Source: Topomyia yanbarensis (taxonomy: Eukaryota > Arthropoda > Insecta > Diptera > Culicidae). From it: a stretch of 64,000 nt of DNA. Below, one piece after another: positions 1-10,600 of this stretch. A program made the position numbers and the translations under genes. Location: NCBI RefSeq assembly GCF_030247195.1, contig NC_080670.1, positions 155,880,580 to 155,944,579 on the forward strand. Direction: 5' to 3'. Numbering within the stretch: position 1 is the first letter of the stretch; each line of letters starts with the position of its first letter. The notes under the pieces were generated by a model. It searched no databases. It was not told where the DNA came from and saw only the letters and a program-made list of their open reading frames with translations.

Positions 1-1850
1 GCTTGCCATCGCAAAATATCCCAGTGTTTGTGCGATTGGTTGCAAACAACTTGAGCTCACTCTCACTCAATAAATCAACATCTTTACAGAGAGGAAGCCG
101 AAGAGAATGGTTTGAGATTAGCTTCTCTGTAATTATACCGTCTGTTCATTCACCCTCACTTTTGCTATACTCACACATCGTCAGCTGTGTGAAGCGGAGC
201 CGATCGACGACACGAAATACCTTATTCGTGACGACGTGCCGCTCGGATCGTTTTTTTTTTGTTTCTCTCGGAGTTTGACGTGAGCGATGTTCGAATATTG
301 GACATTTGGAGTGGGGATGAATCCTATTTCGCGAGCGAATACTGAATGAATTTTTTCGATCGTGAGTGAATTTATTCTCTCATCGAACTGAAGAGTGGGG
401 AGACAATTTCGAATTGACTCGATGTATAAAATGCAAACAAAGAGGCGACAAAGTTGTTAAGTTGCTGTATGTCAACAGAGCGCAGAGTTGTATGTTACCT
501 TTTTTTCTCGCTCGACGTTGTTTCGGAAAAAACGACCCAATTTCTATGTAGGTGCAGATTTTTGTGAAATTTACTGTTGTTGATAAACCATCAGCAACAA
601 TTTCACAATTTGTGAATTAAATTAAGGAAGCTGTTAATAAACAAATATTTGCCTCTAATTGATACATTTTCAAACACCACTGTGTAACACACATCTACAC
701 TTTAATTTTTTTCTATTGAAATAAAAACCAAGAATGCTTCCAGATTTAACTTTGGTATCACGATCAATCTAAACCGGGTTTTTGGAGTAGCGATCATTGA
801 TTCTACTTACAACGGTCGAAAACAAAAATTTCGTCCTTAAGCTGGTTGCAACAAGTGGCGTCCTAAACATGCAGCGTGGAAACAAAGTTTTAAAAGAAAA
901 CAGTTCCACCGTTGCATTTTCTGCCGTAATTTTAAGACAAAATTTCATAGAATGCTACTTTTCATGTTAATGTTTTGCGCTTTGAGGCCTCCATTTGCAG
1001 GCATAAAAAATCCTTTAATATGTATTTGTAAGTAATTTCCTTCTTTAAAAAATCAATCTTTAAAAAATCAATCAGAGAATAACGTCGAGTATTTTGGAAA
1101 GTGGTCAACATTTTTCCAACTGATTAACGCAAATATTATACAATTACGTTCAGTACAATGAAAGCTGCTAACATTTGCAAACTTTCTCTCCTATTTCTTC
1201 CAAAAATTTTAAAATCGGAGGAATAAGGAAAGGTAAATCGTAGTCACAACAAAAGTATTTGACAGAATATGGAGTGATTCCCTGAAAGTTACTATTGCAG
1301 TCGTTTTAATAAATTCATGATTTTTGCGAACTCAGTTGACTACAGTTGCTTCGATTTCGCACGGATCCATACACTTGGATCACATATTCAACCTTAACTA
1401 ACTTCCGCCTCTTAAGAGGTTTAGAGGTTGTAAATAGCTGTAACTCAAATTATTGTGTTCAGATTTTGATGAAATTTCGATATTTTTTTATATATGTACG
1501 TGGCCAAGTGCAAATCAAGCCCCGGTACGGAACCGTATATCGCCAATTGCAGTTGAAGGCCATTCTGATATAATTTTACCAAAAAATGATGATCACTATA
1601 CTCTGTGGCGAATCAGTCTTCGAGAAGGTTACAAATATAAACGAAAAAGTTAACAGCCCATCTGAAACCTCGAGCAAACGGTGACCCTGGTTCGCAAGTT
1701 TGACCAGGGCGGATGAAAGTCGACGTTTCCGCGACAGATAACAAGTTGCTGAACAAACGGATGTTACCCTTCGTTGAGTGCCATGATGGTCCGTTACGCT
1801 TTGGACAGAATTAGTCAGCTCCCATTTAGGCCGAACTGTACTAATACGAC
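1..1850. other. nejire intron sequence, nothing recognised
   Basis: This is AT-rich sequence with only short open frames on both strands and no protein motif or inverted repeat that I can support. It lies inside the nej transcription unit. Confidence 0.5.
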
Positions 1851-2060
1851 AATGGAGACCAGTTCATCCCAAAAGAGCAGAATCCACCAAATTATCAGTC
1901 CCGGAAGCTGTTTGAAATCCAATTACACACACGTTTCATCGTTTATGAGAATGCGTTCGTCTGTTGTGGTCAGCACCTGGTCATACAGCTTTTTTGCCGC
2001 ACGTTTTAGTTTTACGATCCGGTTCTGGAACTCCTGAATGCGCATATTTGGAACTGTGCA
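1850..2060 (-). pseudogene. Tc1/mariner-type transposase fragment
   Basis: On the minus strand the frame reads NRIVKLKRAAKKLYDQVL and then INDETCV, followed by a stop and DFKQLPG. The first catalytic aspartate context (DDET in live IS630/Tc1/mariner elements) and the KKLYDQVL run are typical of a mosquito Tc1-like transposase. Both sides decay into stops, so this is a short, dead fragment. Family placement is from memory. Confidence 0.5.
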
Positions 2061-2242
2061 CCACAGATCACAGCAATAAAAGAGACGAGAATACAAAGTA
2101 TGCTAACTCTGCATATTTTTGCTTCTCAGTGTACATATATGGACCAGAGCTTCAAGAATTGCTTAAGTCCACGAATTCCTTGCTGACTCTAAGGAAGCTC
2201 ACCGTACAGCTATGTTCCTGAAAAAGGCACGTCGTTTGGCAT

Positions 2243-4246
2243 AAGTTCGTTTATCATAATGTTCATTTGGCATAACAGCAAGTGACACATGCTTTCGTTC
2301 GGCATAATGTTCATTTGGCATAATAGTCGTTTAGCATAATGAGCGCTTGACATAATGGTCGTTTGGCATAACGGGTGTTTATTAAAAAAATGAAATTTTT
2401 TTCAGTCATGTAATTAAAAAACAAAAAAAAAATCATCGAATTCAATAATTTTTATTAAAATATGTTCTTAAAAAAACGTCAATGACTATTGGAGAAGGGG
2501 CCCTTGTCAGCCGTAGTCGCTATGCTCTCATAAAAGCGCTGGACGGCACTGACGTCCATGTTCCGGATCCTGGTGGTCAACTGCTTCGTATCCTTGACCC
2601 GCCAATTATTTTTGTACACTAGGGAACTGCGGGAGCCGAAAAAATCCTCAATGAGACGGCACTAGGGTAAATTGGTCGGGTTCCTTTCTTTCGGCATGTA
2701 CGGTATCTTTTTCAGCTCAAAATACTCCAGCGTCTTCTTGGCGTAATGGGAAGACGCCTCCTCTGGCCAGAAGACGTACTTTCCATTCGCATGATGCTCC
2801 TTTGAGAGCGGCAGAAGAATTTTCTCAGGACACTCCTCCTGGTGCACTTGTTAATTTATGGGCAGACCGTTCGGCTTGAACCACGGCTTTGAAATCCTTC
2901 TGTCCGATATGGCGATGTACAGCAAAACTTTTTTTTCTTCAAATTTATGCTTAAACTTATATTTTACTTCGAGGAGTGTGGCCGACTTGTCGTTGGAATA
3001 GTAGCTGTCATTTCCTGGAATGTTGGTCTTTAAGAGCGGAAAGTAACTTTCGTCGTCCAGCACGAACGACGTCCCGCGGTAGTTCTTCTCGTCATGCGCG
3101 GCACTGCGATTTCCGATCGCTATTTTTTCATCCGTGTACTCGCGGGACCGAGTCTTCTTCTGACAGATGATGTTCTCCATCAGAAGGGTTCGATGAATCA
3201 AGGTAAGGGAGCAGTGACATTTTCGGCCGGCGTCACGCAAACTCGTTTCGTCCTTGTTGTCGAACAGCTTTTTCAACGCTTCCTTCTTCTTCGTCATTAT
3301 CTTCGCCGGACCGTCGCTGCAGGCCTTACGTTCCATGTCAGGACCCGGTAAACTGTACTCACGCGCACGTTTTCGTTTCGAAAGTGGTGTACTGTAATCT
3401 TTTTCCCACGATGACCATGCGTTTCGTAAAACCGTACTTGCGGAGTGCTTACTGTTTCAACGCCATCTTCGGTTGAAGTGACAGCACCCGAGCGAAAAGA
3501 AACATGCCTCCCATTTCTAGGTAGTCCAGAGAGCAATTTTTTTGAAGAAAAAACAAATTTATGCTCTTTACTTTAATTACAGAAAGGTATTGAAATCATT
3601 CTCATTTTTATTGAACACCCGTTAATTGGAAATATATACAGTGAAAACCCGTTTTAATCAGGGTGAATTTTAGGTTTTATTCTTGCATATTTCTGATTTC
3701 TAAGGTAAGAAAAATATGCTCAAGAAAGGATTTAATCGAATTCAACTTGGTTCGTCTGCTAGAGCCTATTAAAATTGTAACCATCAAGTTTCATATGAGG
3801 CTCACAAAATCGGGTAAAAAACTGATAAAATCGGGAGCTGATAGAATTGGGTCTTCACTGTATTAAATTCTCTGTTATATTAAGCGTTAACGTCGTACTT
3901 AAACTAGTTCATAGCCTCTATATTTGACGGGACAAACGAGTGGATCACAGGTTTGCTAGCGAGAGGCCGTCACATCTCCCGGTGAATCCTCAGTGGCTTT
4001 GCGTCGCTTCGGATCCTTGCCATCGGTTATGCGACAAAGCCAATGGCTTTTTGGTACACAGATTCAAAGAACTGCTCATGTTTGAAAGAAGAATCAACCC
4101 TTATGTTTAGGTAATCCGGGCAAACGAGCAGATCAATAGATTATTTCGACCCCAAACAATAATATACACACGTTTTCATAATTATGCCAAATAACCATAA
4201 TGCCAAATGAACGTTATGCCATTTGAACATTATTCCAAACGAACTT
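2243..4246. mobile_element. 2-kb inverted-repeat element with TTTGGCATAA end arrays
   Basis: Two 34-base ends, 2243-2276 and 4213-4246, are near-perfect inverted copies of each other (starting AAGTTCGTTT and ending TTTGGCATAAC or a close variant). Inside each end the unit TTTGGCATAA or TTCATTTGGCATAA is repeated about 7-8 times on the left (to about 2380) and 3-4 times on the right, in opposite orientations. Between the ends lies a broken DD37E mariner (2500-3540). No target duplication was certain. It may be a composite, with the mariner inserted later. Confidence 0.6.
2500..3540 (-). pseudogene. Broken DD37E mariner transposase
   Basis: Read on the minus strand: an N-terminal HTH region (RFYETHGHRGKKITVHHFRN), a frameshift near 3340, the first catalytic region VLDDESYFPLL (about 3045), a stop at 2850-2848, VFWPEEASSHYAKKTLEYF (about 2755), a stop near 2663, then LIEDFF with the final acidic residue. 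The spacing from the second to the third catalytic position is 37 residues, the signature of the DD37E mariner group described from mosquitoes. The second catalytic Asp is Glu here. Two stops, one frameshift and that substitution mark it as dead. Confidence 0.75.
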
Positions 4247-4259
4247 GGTATAATTAGAG

Positions 4260-5980
4260 AATGTAGGAACATTTTGACGATTGAACCACATCTGTTTACC
4301 ACTCACACTAAGCAGAAAAGTAGGCACGACTACGAGAAAAAGTGGAAGTAGCGCCAGACAAAAGAGAACGTTTGTTCGTGAAGCCACGTGTGAAATAGGT
4401 ATTCTGCCCACAATCGCAAGTTAGTCTCATGATCTATGGGATTTCCTATCTACATGGGACTGACTACCGGTTATGGGCAGTATAGTATATAGGCATTTTC
4501 GAGACTGTTTATTACTAGCAATTCCCAGTCGTGCCCGTCCATAAGAGTATTAGCGGATTGGCAGACCCTTTCGTCACTCCCACGAACAGGAACGAAACAG
4601 CTGGCGATCGCTGGTTCGACTGTTACAGGGGATTGGAGACTTTGCATATCAGCTGCGTTGCGCGTCCCAGAATACGTCGATCGTTGTGGGCAAGAGCAAG
4701 AATTGACATCTGGACATAACATGTCGGAAAAAAACAGTAAATTACTAGTAGCGAAATATCAATCCACGCACGTCTGCGCCAGAGGGATGGACGATTTTCA
4801 TATTACCAAGTACGTGGTGTCCCAGTATGTGCTCGTTGTAGCGGCATTACCAATCGTTACGAAGTTTCGACAGTGTAGTAGATATGCATGCTTTTTCTGA
4901 AGTCGGAGCGATAGCAATGCTACCACACCCAAGAATCTAATTTTTCAAATTTGTCATACTTTCTATATTAACGTAACTTTTACGAAGTTTTCAGCAAGAA
5001 AACTTCACAGCTCTTCTTTCTTTTCAGAAAGAAAGTTTCACGGCACCTGCCGCTACGTCTAAGAGCGTTGAGGATAGGGTAGTGCAAGTTTAGCAAGCGG
5101 TGAACTGTATTCCCAGATTCCGACTCTCCACTCGTCGGCTGGTGGAGCTCACAACTGGGCCTCCATGGGGTACAAGTTACTCATCTCCGAGTATTGGGAA
5201 CGGATCCATTCTCTATTCTATGTAAAATAATTTGCCTCCCCCTCATCGGTTTCTTCCTAACCTCATTTGAAGTTTGATCTTTATTGTATTTGTCTTTATA
5301 TTCAGGTACCTTGATCCGAATGGTGGTTTCGTTGACGCACCATAACCGCAAGCCAGTTCCATGTTCTATAAGATTCCCTATCTACAAGGTACTGTCTTGC
5401 AACTATAGGCAGATTAGAACTGATTAAATTGTAGATTTACACGTACTTCACATCAAGAAGTCAAATGCGGTAGCAAATTGCTACTAGCAACACTATGGAA
5501 AACACGATGAAGTACGGTAACAGCGTTATGGTGACCGTAGCTGATTCTCCGGAAAGGTAATCGCAAGAGATTTATTTCGTAGAGCTCGCATTCGAGTTTG
5601 ACGATGTGGTCGTTCGAGAATTGGTATAGACTCGTTGTAATCTGCCCCACATGAAGAACAGCTCGATTAATTGTGGAATCTTGGATTCCGTGGTTCAGTA
5701 ATTTTTGCATTGTTTGTAAGGGAAGATGTGGAACTCTACCAACGATCTGCGACTGTTGAAATTTATTTTGTCAGTACTTGTCATCCTTCCATAGTCACTT
5801 TTCCGCTGTTCGCGTCCATCATTCAGTTCAGAATTTTCAGCATATATTCCTGTTATGTTCCTCTTTACTTACTCGTTTCAATTCAAGTATTGAAGATTCT
5901 TTTTTTTATATCTTTATTTTAGAGGCTTTCAGCTTTGAGCTGGTTCACATCCTTGAAGATTCTTATTTGGAGCCCATTTT
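4260..5980. other. nejire intron sequence, nothing recognised
   Basis: Only short open frames occur, with no recognisable protein motif, and I found no inverted or direct repeat that I would report. Confidence 0.45.
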
Positions 5981-5981
5981 A

Positions 5982-6206
5982 ACCCTACGCATTTAAAATC
6001 GTCTACCATCTTTGTTCAACGCATTGGCTCAAACATTGGGAAGCTCGATTCGAGTTTTCGGTTCGATCAAGCACGAGTATTTCACTATTACCAGGAAACT
6101 TTTGTTGTTATATTGCTTTTTATAAACGAAACAAAGACTGATCGCAATTTGCACACATTTCATCGATTTGTCGGACAAGCATTGAAAGAAATAGTGCGAC
6201 ACCCTC
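5982..6206 (+). repeat. Dispersed repeat, copy 1 (ACCCTA...CACCCT family)
   Basis: The core TACCATCTTTGTTCAACGCA, followed by CGATTCGAGTTTTCG and the AGTATTTCACTAT stretch, recurs at 49335-49586 in the same orientation and at 53888-54138 in the opposite one. The ends are the direct motifs ACCCTA and CACCCT. No coding capacity; class unknown. Confidence 0.65.
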
Positions 6207-6209
6207 TAT

Positions 6210-7512
6210 TACAGTGTCAAAATACGCTTATCACCATACCAATATTCTTCAGAAACCATTAATAGACCCACTTCTCAGCGCATGAAGCGTTTGATGTTCA
6301 TCGGAATGTGCCATTTTTTTCTTCGAGTGACATCCATCGATAGAAACGCCATTTTTCGGTGTGAACTGGGCGGGCAACAAATAATATCTTTCGTTTGTGT
6401 CGGCCAAACGGTCGACCATTAACGCCATTAACGCACCCAGCACCACACAAAGTACTGTATAAGCTGAGAGGAGAAACTATCGCGTGTTATAACTTATTTT
6501 TCTCAATGAACCGATGCTTGGTAGCAGCGCGATGGGATAGTCAATGAATATTGAACGCTCACTTCACCAACACATTCCAACGGTGAAAATCTATACTCCT
6601 TGATGTGATTGGCTGGCACAGCTGAGAGGCACTCATGAGAGGAAGAGAGCGTGAATAACTTGTTTCCAAAATGAAGGTATTGTCATTCTGACACAAACGA
6701 TTTCATTTTACGATTACGTATGTTGGTATTCAAACTTTACCATTCTAATATATCGACTTATTCTACGTTGACGATCGATTGTAATGCCTAATTAGACAAA
6801 TACCCTTTCCAAAAACGTTGCTGACCGAATTCAAAGAAAGATTTTTTAAACAACTGTGAGAAATGAAAGAAAACATGGCCGAGTTGAATTGGCTTTACTC
6901 GATGATGAATGCGAAGACTTTCTAACATCGTCTTTTTCTCTTTTGTCACAAGATGCGGGAGAAACGTTCAGCTTTCTACATCAATAATATGAGCGACCGA
7001 GGATGTATGGTGTTCATTCGGGCGTTTTTGGGGTGAATAGTCTGCATGCTATCAAGAATCCAAAAGTCCTTGCCTTCAACGTGCATGAGACGAAGGACAA
7101 ATTCTCGTTCTTATTGCACGGTGGGGGTGTTGGAGATGATGAATCATCGCACTCAGTTGAACAAGTGAAAAATCGAAAACCCGAGTCTGAGGACACACTG
7201 TACTACCATGGTTGTCACAATATCAATCAATATGTTGAAGTGTGACTAAATCAGGACACGTTTTTCGTCTTACAAAAATATTTTGAAAAAAATTCAAGCA
7301 GGTATTGTGCCACGGTGCGTTGACTTTTTGTATAATTGGCAATGAATACTTCGTCGGAGAATTACGAATGTCAATCAATTTCGAAATGTAGCTAATTATA
7401 ACTACTTAATCATGTTCACATGGAAATATTGCTTCTTCCATTAGGAAGTATAGTTCGATGTAAAGCAGGTTGGGAATGTTTGAGAATACATAGAAAACTT
7501 GGTGTAACATAC
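6210..7512. other. nejire intron sequence left of exon 5
   Basis: The interval lies downstream of the exon 5 donor. Short open frames on both strands at 7003-7245 overlap each other and match no CBP domain. I see no exon and no repeat here. Confidence 0.5.
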
Positions 7513-7670
7513 CGATTTTGATAGCTGTAATATTTGGCATCCCGTGGAATCGTACAGAGTTGCTTGCCGTAGCAACACAACACCTGGGGATTAAAGGTGT
7601 ACTTCCTGCCACAGCAGTAACCGAGTGACTGCATAACAGGGTCAATTTCCTGCTCGAACACTTCCGAGAG
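7513..7670 (-). CDS. nej: nejire exon 5 (end of bromodomain, start of RING/PHD)
   Basis: After the acceptor TTTTTTTAG the exon reads [20 protein letters not shown], then [20 protein letters not shown], matching the bromodomain C-terminal helix and the first zinc cysteines of the CBP RING/PHD. It ends in phase 2 within an Arg codon and is followed by GTATGT. The next exon, which should continue the RING/PHD, was not found between 1 and 7512. Confidence 0.95.
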
Positions 7671-10600
7671 CTAAAAAAACCAAGCGTTGTTTTCGGTAAG
7701 TCACTCCGCGGGATGGGAATATTTAATATCGTTAATCGCTTACCTTGGTGCAGTACCTGTAGACGCGAGACGTCTTACGATTGTATAGCCACGCATTATC
7801 AAACATTAACCACACATCGTCAACGTACTCCCACGGATCGGAGTACTGACCAGAATCGAGCTTCTTGCGAACCGTGCTGAGATCCATTGGTTTCCGAACG
7901 ATATCGAAATAGTCCGGAATGCCTAGCGTAGTCGGATCAACCGGCATACGGAAGGGCATCGATTCTGGTTCTTGTGCCACCAGTTTCTCCAATGTTGGTA
8001 GCAGTGCTTCCCGCAGTTCTTCCGGTTTGAATGCTGCAAATTGTAATTGTAAAACATTAGCTTCCAACATTTCCCATTAAACACTGCACAATATACTTAC
8101 TGCACTTCTTCTTACTGTCGGCCGCATCCGACTTAATCGGTTCGGGAAAGACTTTTGGTTCGCTTTTGACTACCGCGTTTACCGTGGTTGTGGTCGTCAT
8201 GCCGGAAGGAGACATCGGCTCGTCCTTGCATTTGATCACATCCAGTTTACTGTTTTTGTCACCTTCGCCACCCTCGCTCATGTCCATCGGTTCAGTCTTA
8301 ATCTCCTGTTTGATACTGGGACAACTGTCGCTGTTACCTTTGCCGCCGCCGATGTTGACACTGTCCGAGGTGTCCATGTGGTTAGTATCTGGTTCGGATT
8401 TGAGATCCTGCTCTTGCTTCAATTCCAACTTCCCTCCTTTGGCGTTCGATTCACTGCCGGAATTGTTGGCCCCATTGGTCATACCAGGTTGGGAATCTTC
8501 GTCCTGATCTCGAGCAGCTGCCTCCAGTGCGGCCATTTGAGAACTTAACGCAGAAGAGGTGGACCGACTCATACTAGCAACAATGCTTGCCCCACTGTTG
8601 CTGCTGCTACTACTATTGCAAGTGGTAGTACCGTTAGCTGTAGGAGTTGTGCTAGTAGTACACCCGGATGAAGCAGTCGTCGTAGTGGTCGGTCCACTAG
8701 ATGCCGTGCTGGTGATTGATGACAAAGAGGGTGTGGCTGTAGCCATCCCACTAGTATTGCTGTTGCTGTTGGTAGCCATTAGGCAGCCTAAAGCTGGAGG
8801 TGTCGAGATCGGAATGGGGGATGAAATTGTGGGTGGAGGTGTCGGTTCCGGTGCGTTTGCAAGCAGTGCCGATACATTCGGTGTATTCGGAGTACTAACC
8901 GGTGGTGGAGGAACTGGTCCGTTCGGCGTTAAGCTAGGTGATGGCGAAGGGATGGGAACGCTGTTGCCCGATGAGTTGAGCAAATCTCCACCGCTGGTTG
9001 GAGTAGAAGGCATTTGTCCTAAACTATTTCTTTGTTGCTGTTGTTGATTACTATTGGCGCAATTCATCATTTGGCTACCGTTAAAAGTAGTGTTCTGCTG
9101 CTGCTGTTGCATTGAGTTACCACCGCTGCTTCCAAACGGCGAAGGAATTGGTGGTGTTACGGTTTGACTCATGCCAGACATGCCGGAATTGTTTTGAGCT
9201 GCTGCTGCAGCTGCTTGTCCTGCGTTATACTTGGCCTTCATAATATCGTTGAACTGTTGCAACCCGCTGGGTGAACTGTCCGCAATGGATGGTCCATTCA
9301 GAAATTGAACAGCATTTTGTTGCGATGAAGGCGGAGTCATTCCCGGTGGATGGCTATTGATACCTTGCTGCTGTTGTGCCGTGAACGGAGATAATCCGCC
9401 TGGTAAAACAGTTTGCTGCTGCTGAACCATACTGTTGGGACTTGGTCCTGGTTGAGATACAAATTGCTGCTGCTGTTGTTGACCAGCGTTTAAAGGCATT
9501 CGGTTCTGCTGTTGCATAATGTTTTGGTTTGGATTCAGCATGTTCGGACCGACTTGCAGTGGCATTTGCATGACATTCTTCGCACTCATGTTAGGTCCAC
9601 CCAACATTCCCGGATTCATTGGTCGAATCTGAGCGTTTCCGCCTGGTTGCTGAAGCTGTTGCTGTTCCTGAGCTTGCCTCTGTTGCTGTTGCATCTGCTG
9701 CTCTTTTCGTTTCTGTCTCTTCTCTTCGAGCTCTTTCTGGATCTTGTAGATTTTTTCCGCCAACAGATGGTAATACTCGGACCGAGAGTTCGCCATTTCG
9801 TACATATCGCCTTCTACCTTTTTAGCATACGCTACCAGATTATACATTCGCTTATCGAACATGGTGGAAGGGTCTGGTGAAGGAAAGATGGCTTGTACCA
9901 GTTTGTGCACGAGATGATTCCGGAGATCCGGGGTAACGGAATGATGCCAATCTTTGGTACCTTGGACGGGTGCGGCGAGCATTTGATTCGCGGAAAAATT
10001 TCCGCTAGGACCCGGTGCAGGCCCCCCACTTTGCTGCTGTTGTTGCTGTGACATTGGTCCCGAGCCATCCTGGTTGAACAGGACATTGCCTTGTAGTGGA
10101 ATGATGTTCTGAGATTGATTCTGTTGTAGCTGTTGCAACTGAGCATTGGGTTGCTGCTGCTGAAGAGCAGCTGCCATTTGGGATACACTTTGGCTAGATC
10201 CACCCGGAGCTTGACTGGTAACGGGAAGTCCCTGAGGACCAACACTGGAAGCATCACTGGTGGCGTTCGGAAGGACATTATTTACCATCATCTGATTAGG
10301 AGGGATCATCATCCGAACCGTGGCACCTTGAGGTTGGCTTACACCTAGTGGCATACTTCGCATTCCACCAACCATTTGCGGTCCACCCGGACCCTGTTGT
10401 TGCTGTTGGCCTGACATTCCTGATTGGCCTACCTGCGATTGCATTTGAACATTTCCGGGCAGTGAATTTGGTGCGGTAGAGGAGGGACATTGAATTTGGT
10501 TGGATCCGAGCTGATTGAAGGAACCAGGCATTTGCCCAGGCTGACCTTGCTGATTTTGTCCCGAAGATCCGGATTGAGACTGGCCCGAATCTTGGCCAAC

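Noticed and set aside
8166..9047. Long plus-strand frames opposite nejire exon 3
   Set aside because: They are antisense shadows of the biased glutamine, serine and proline codons.
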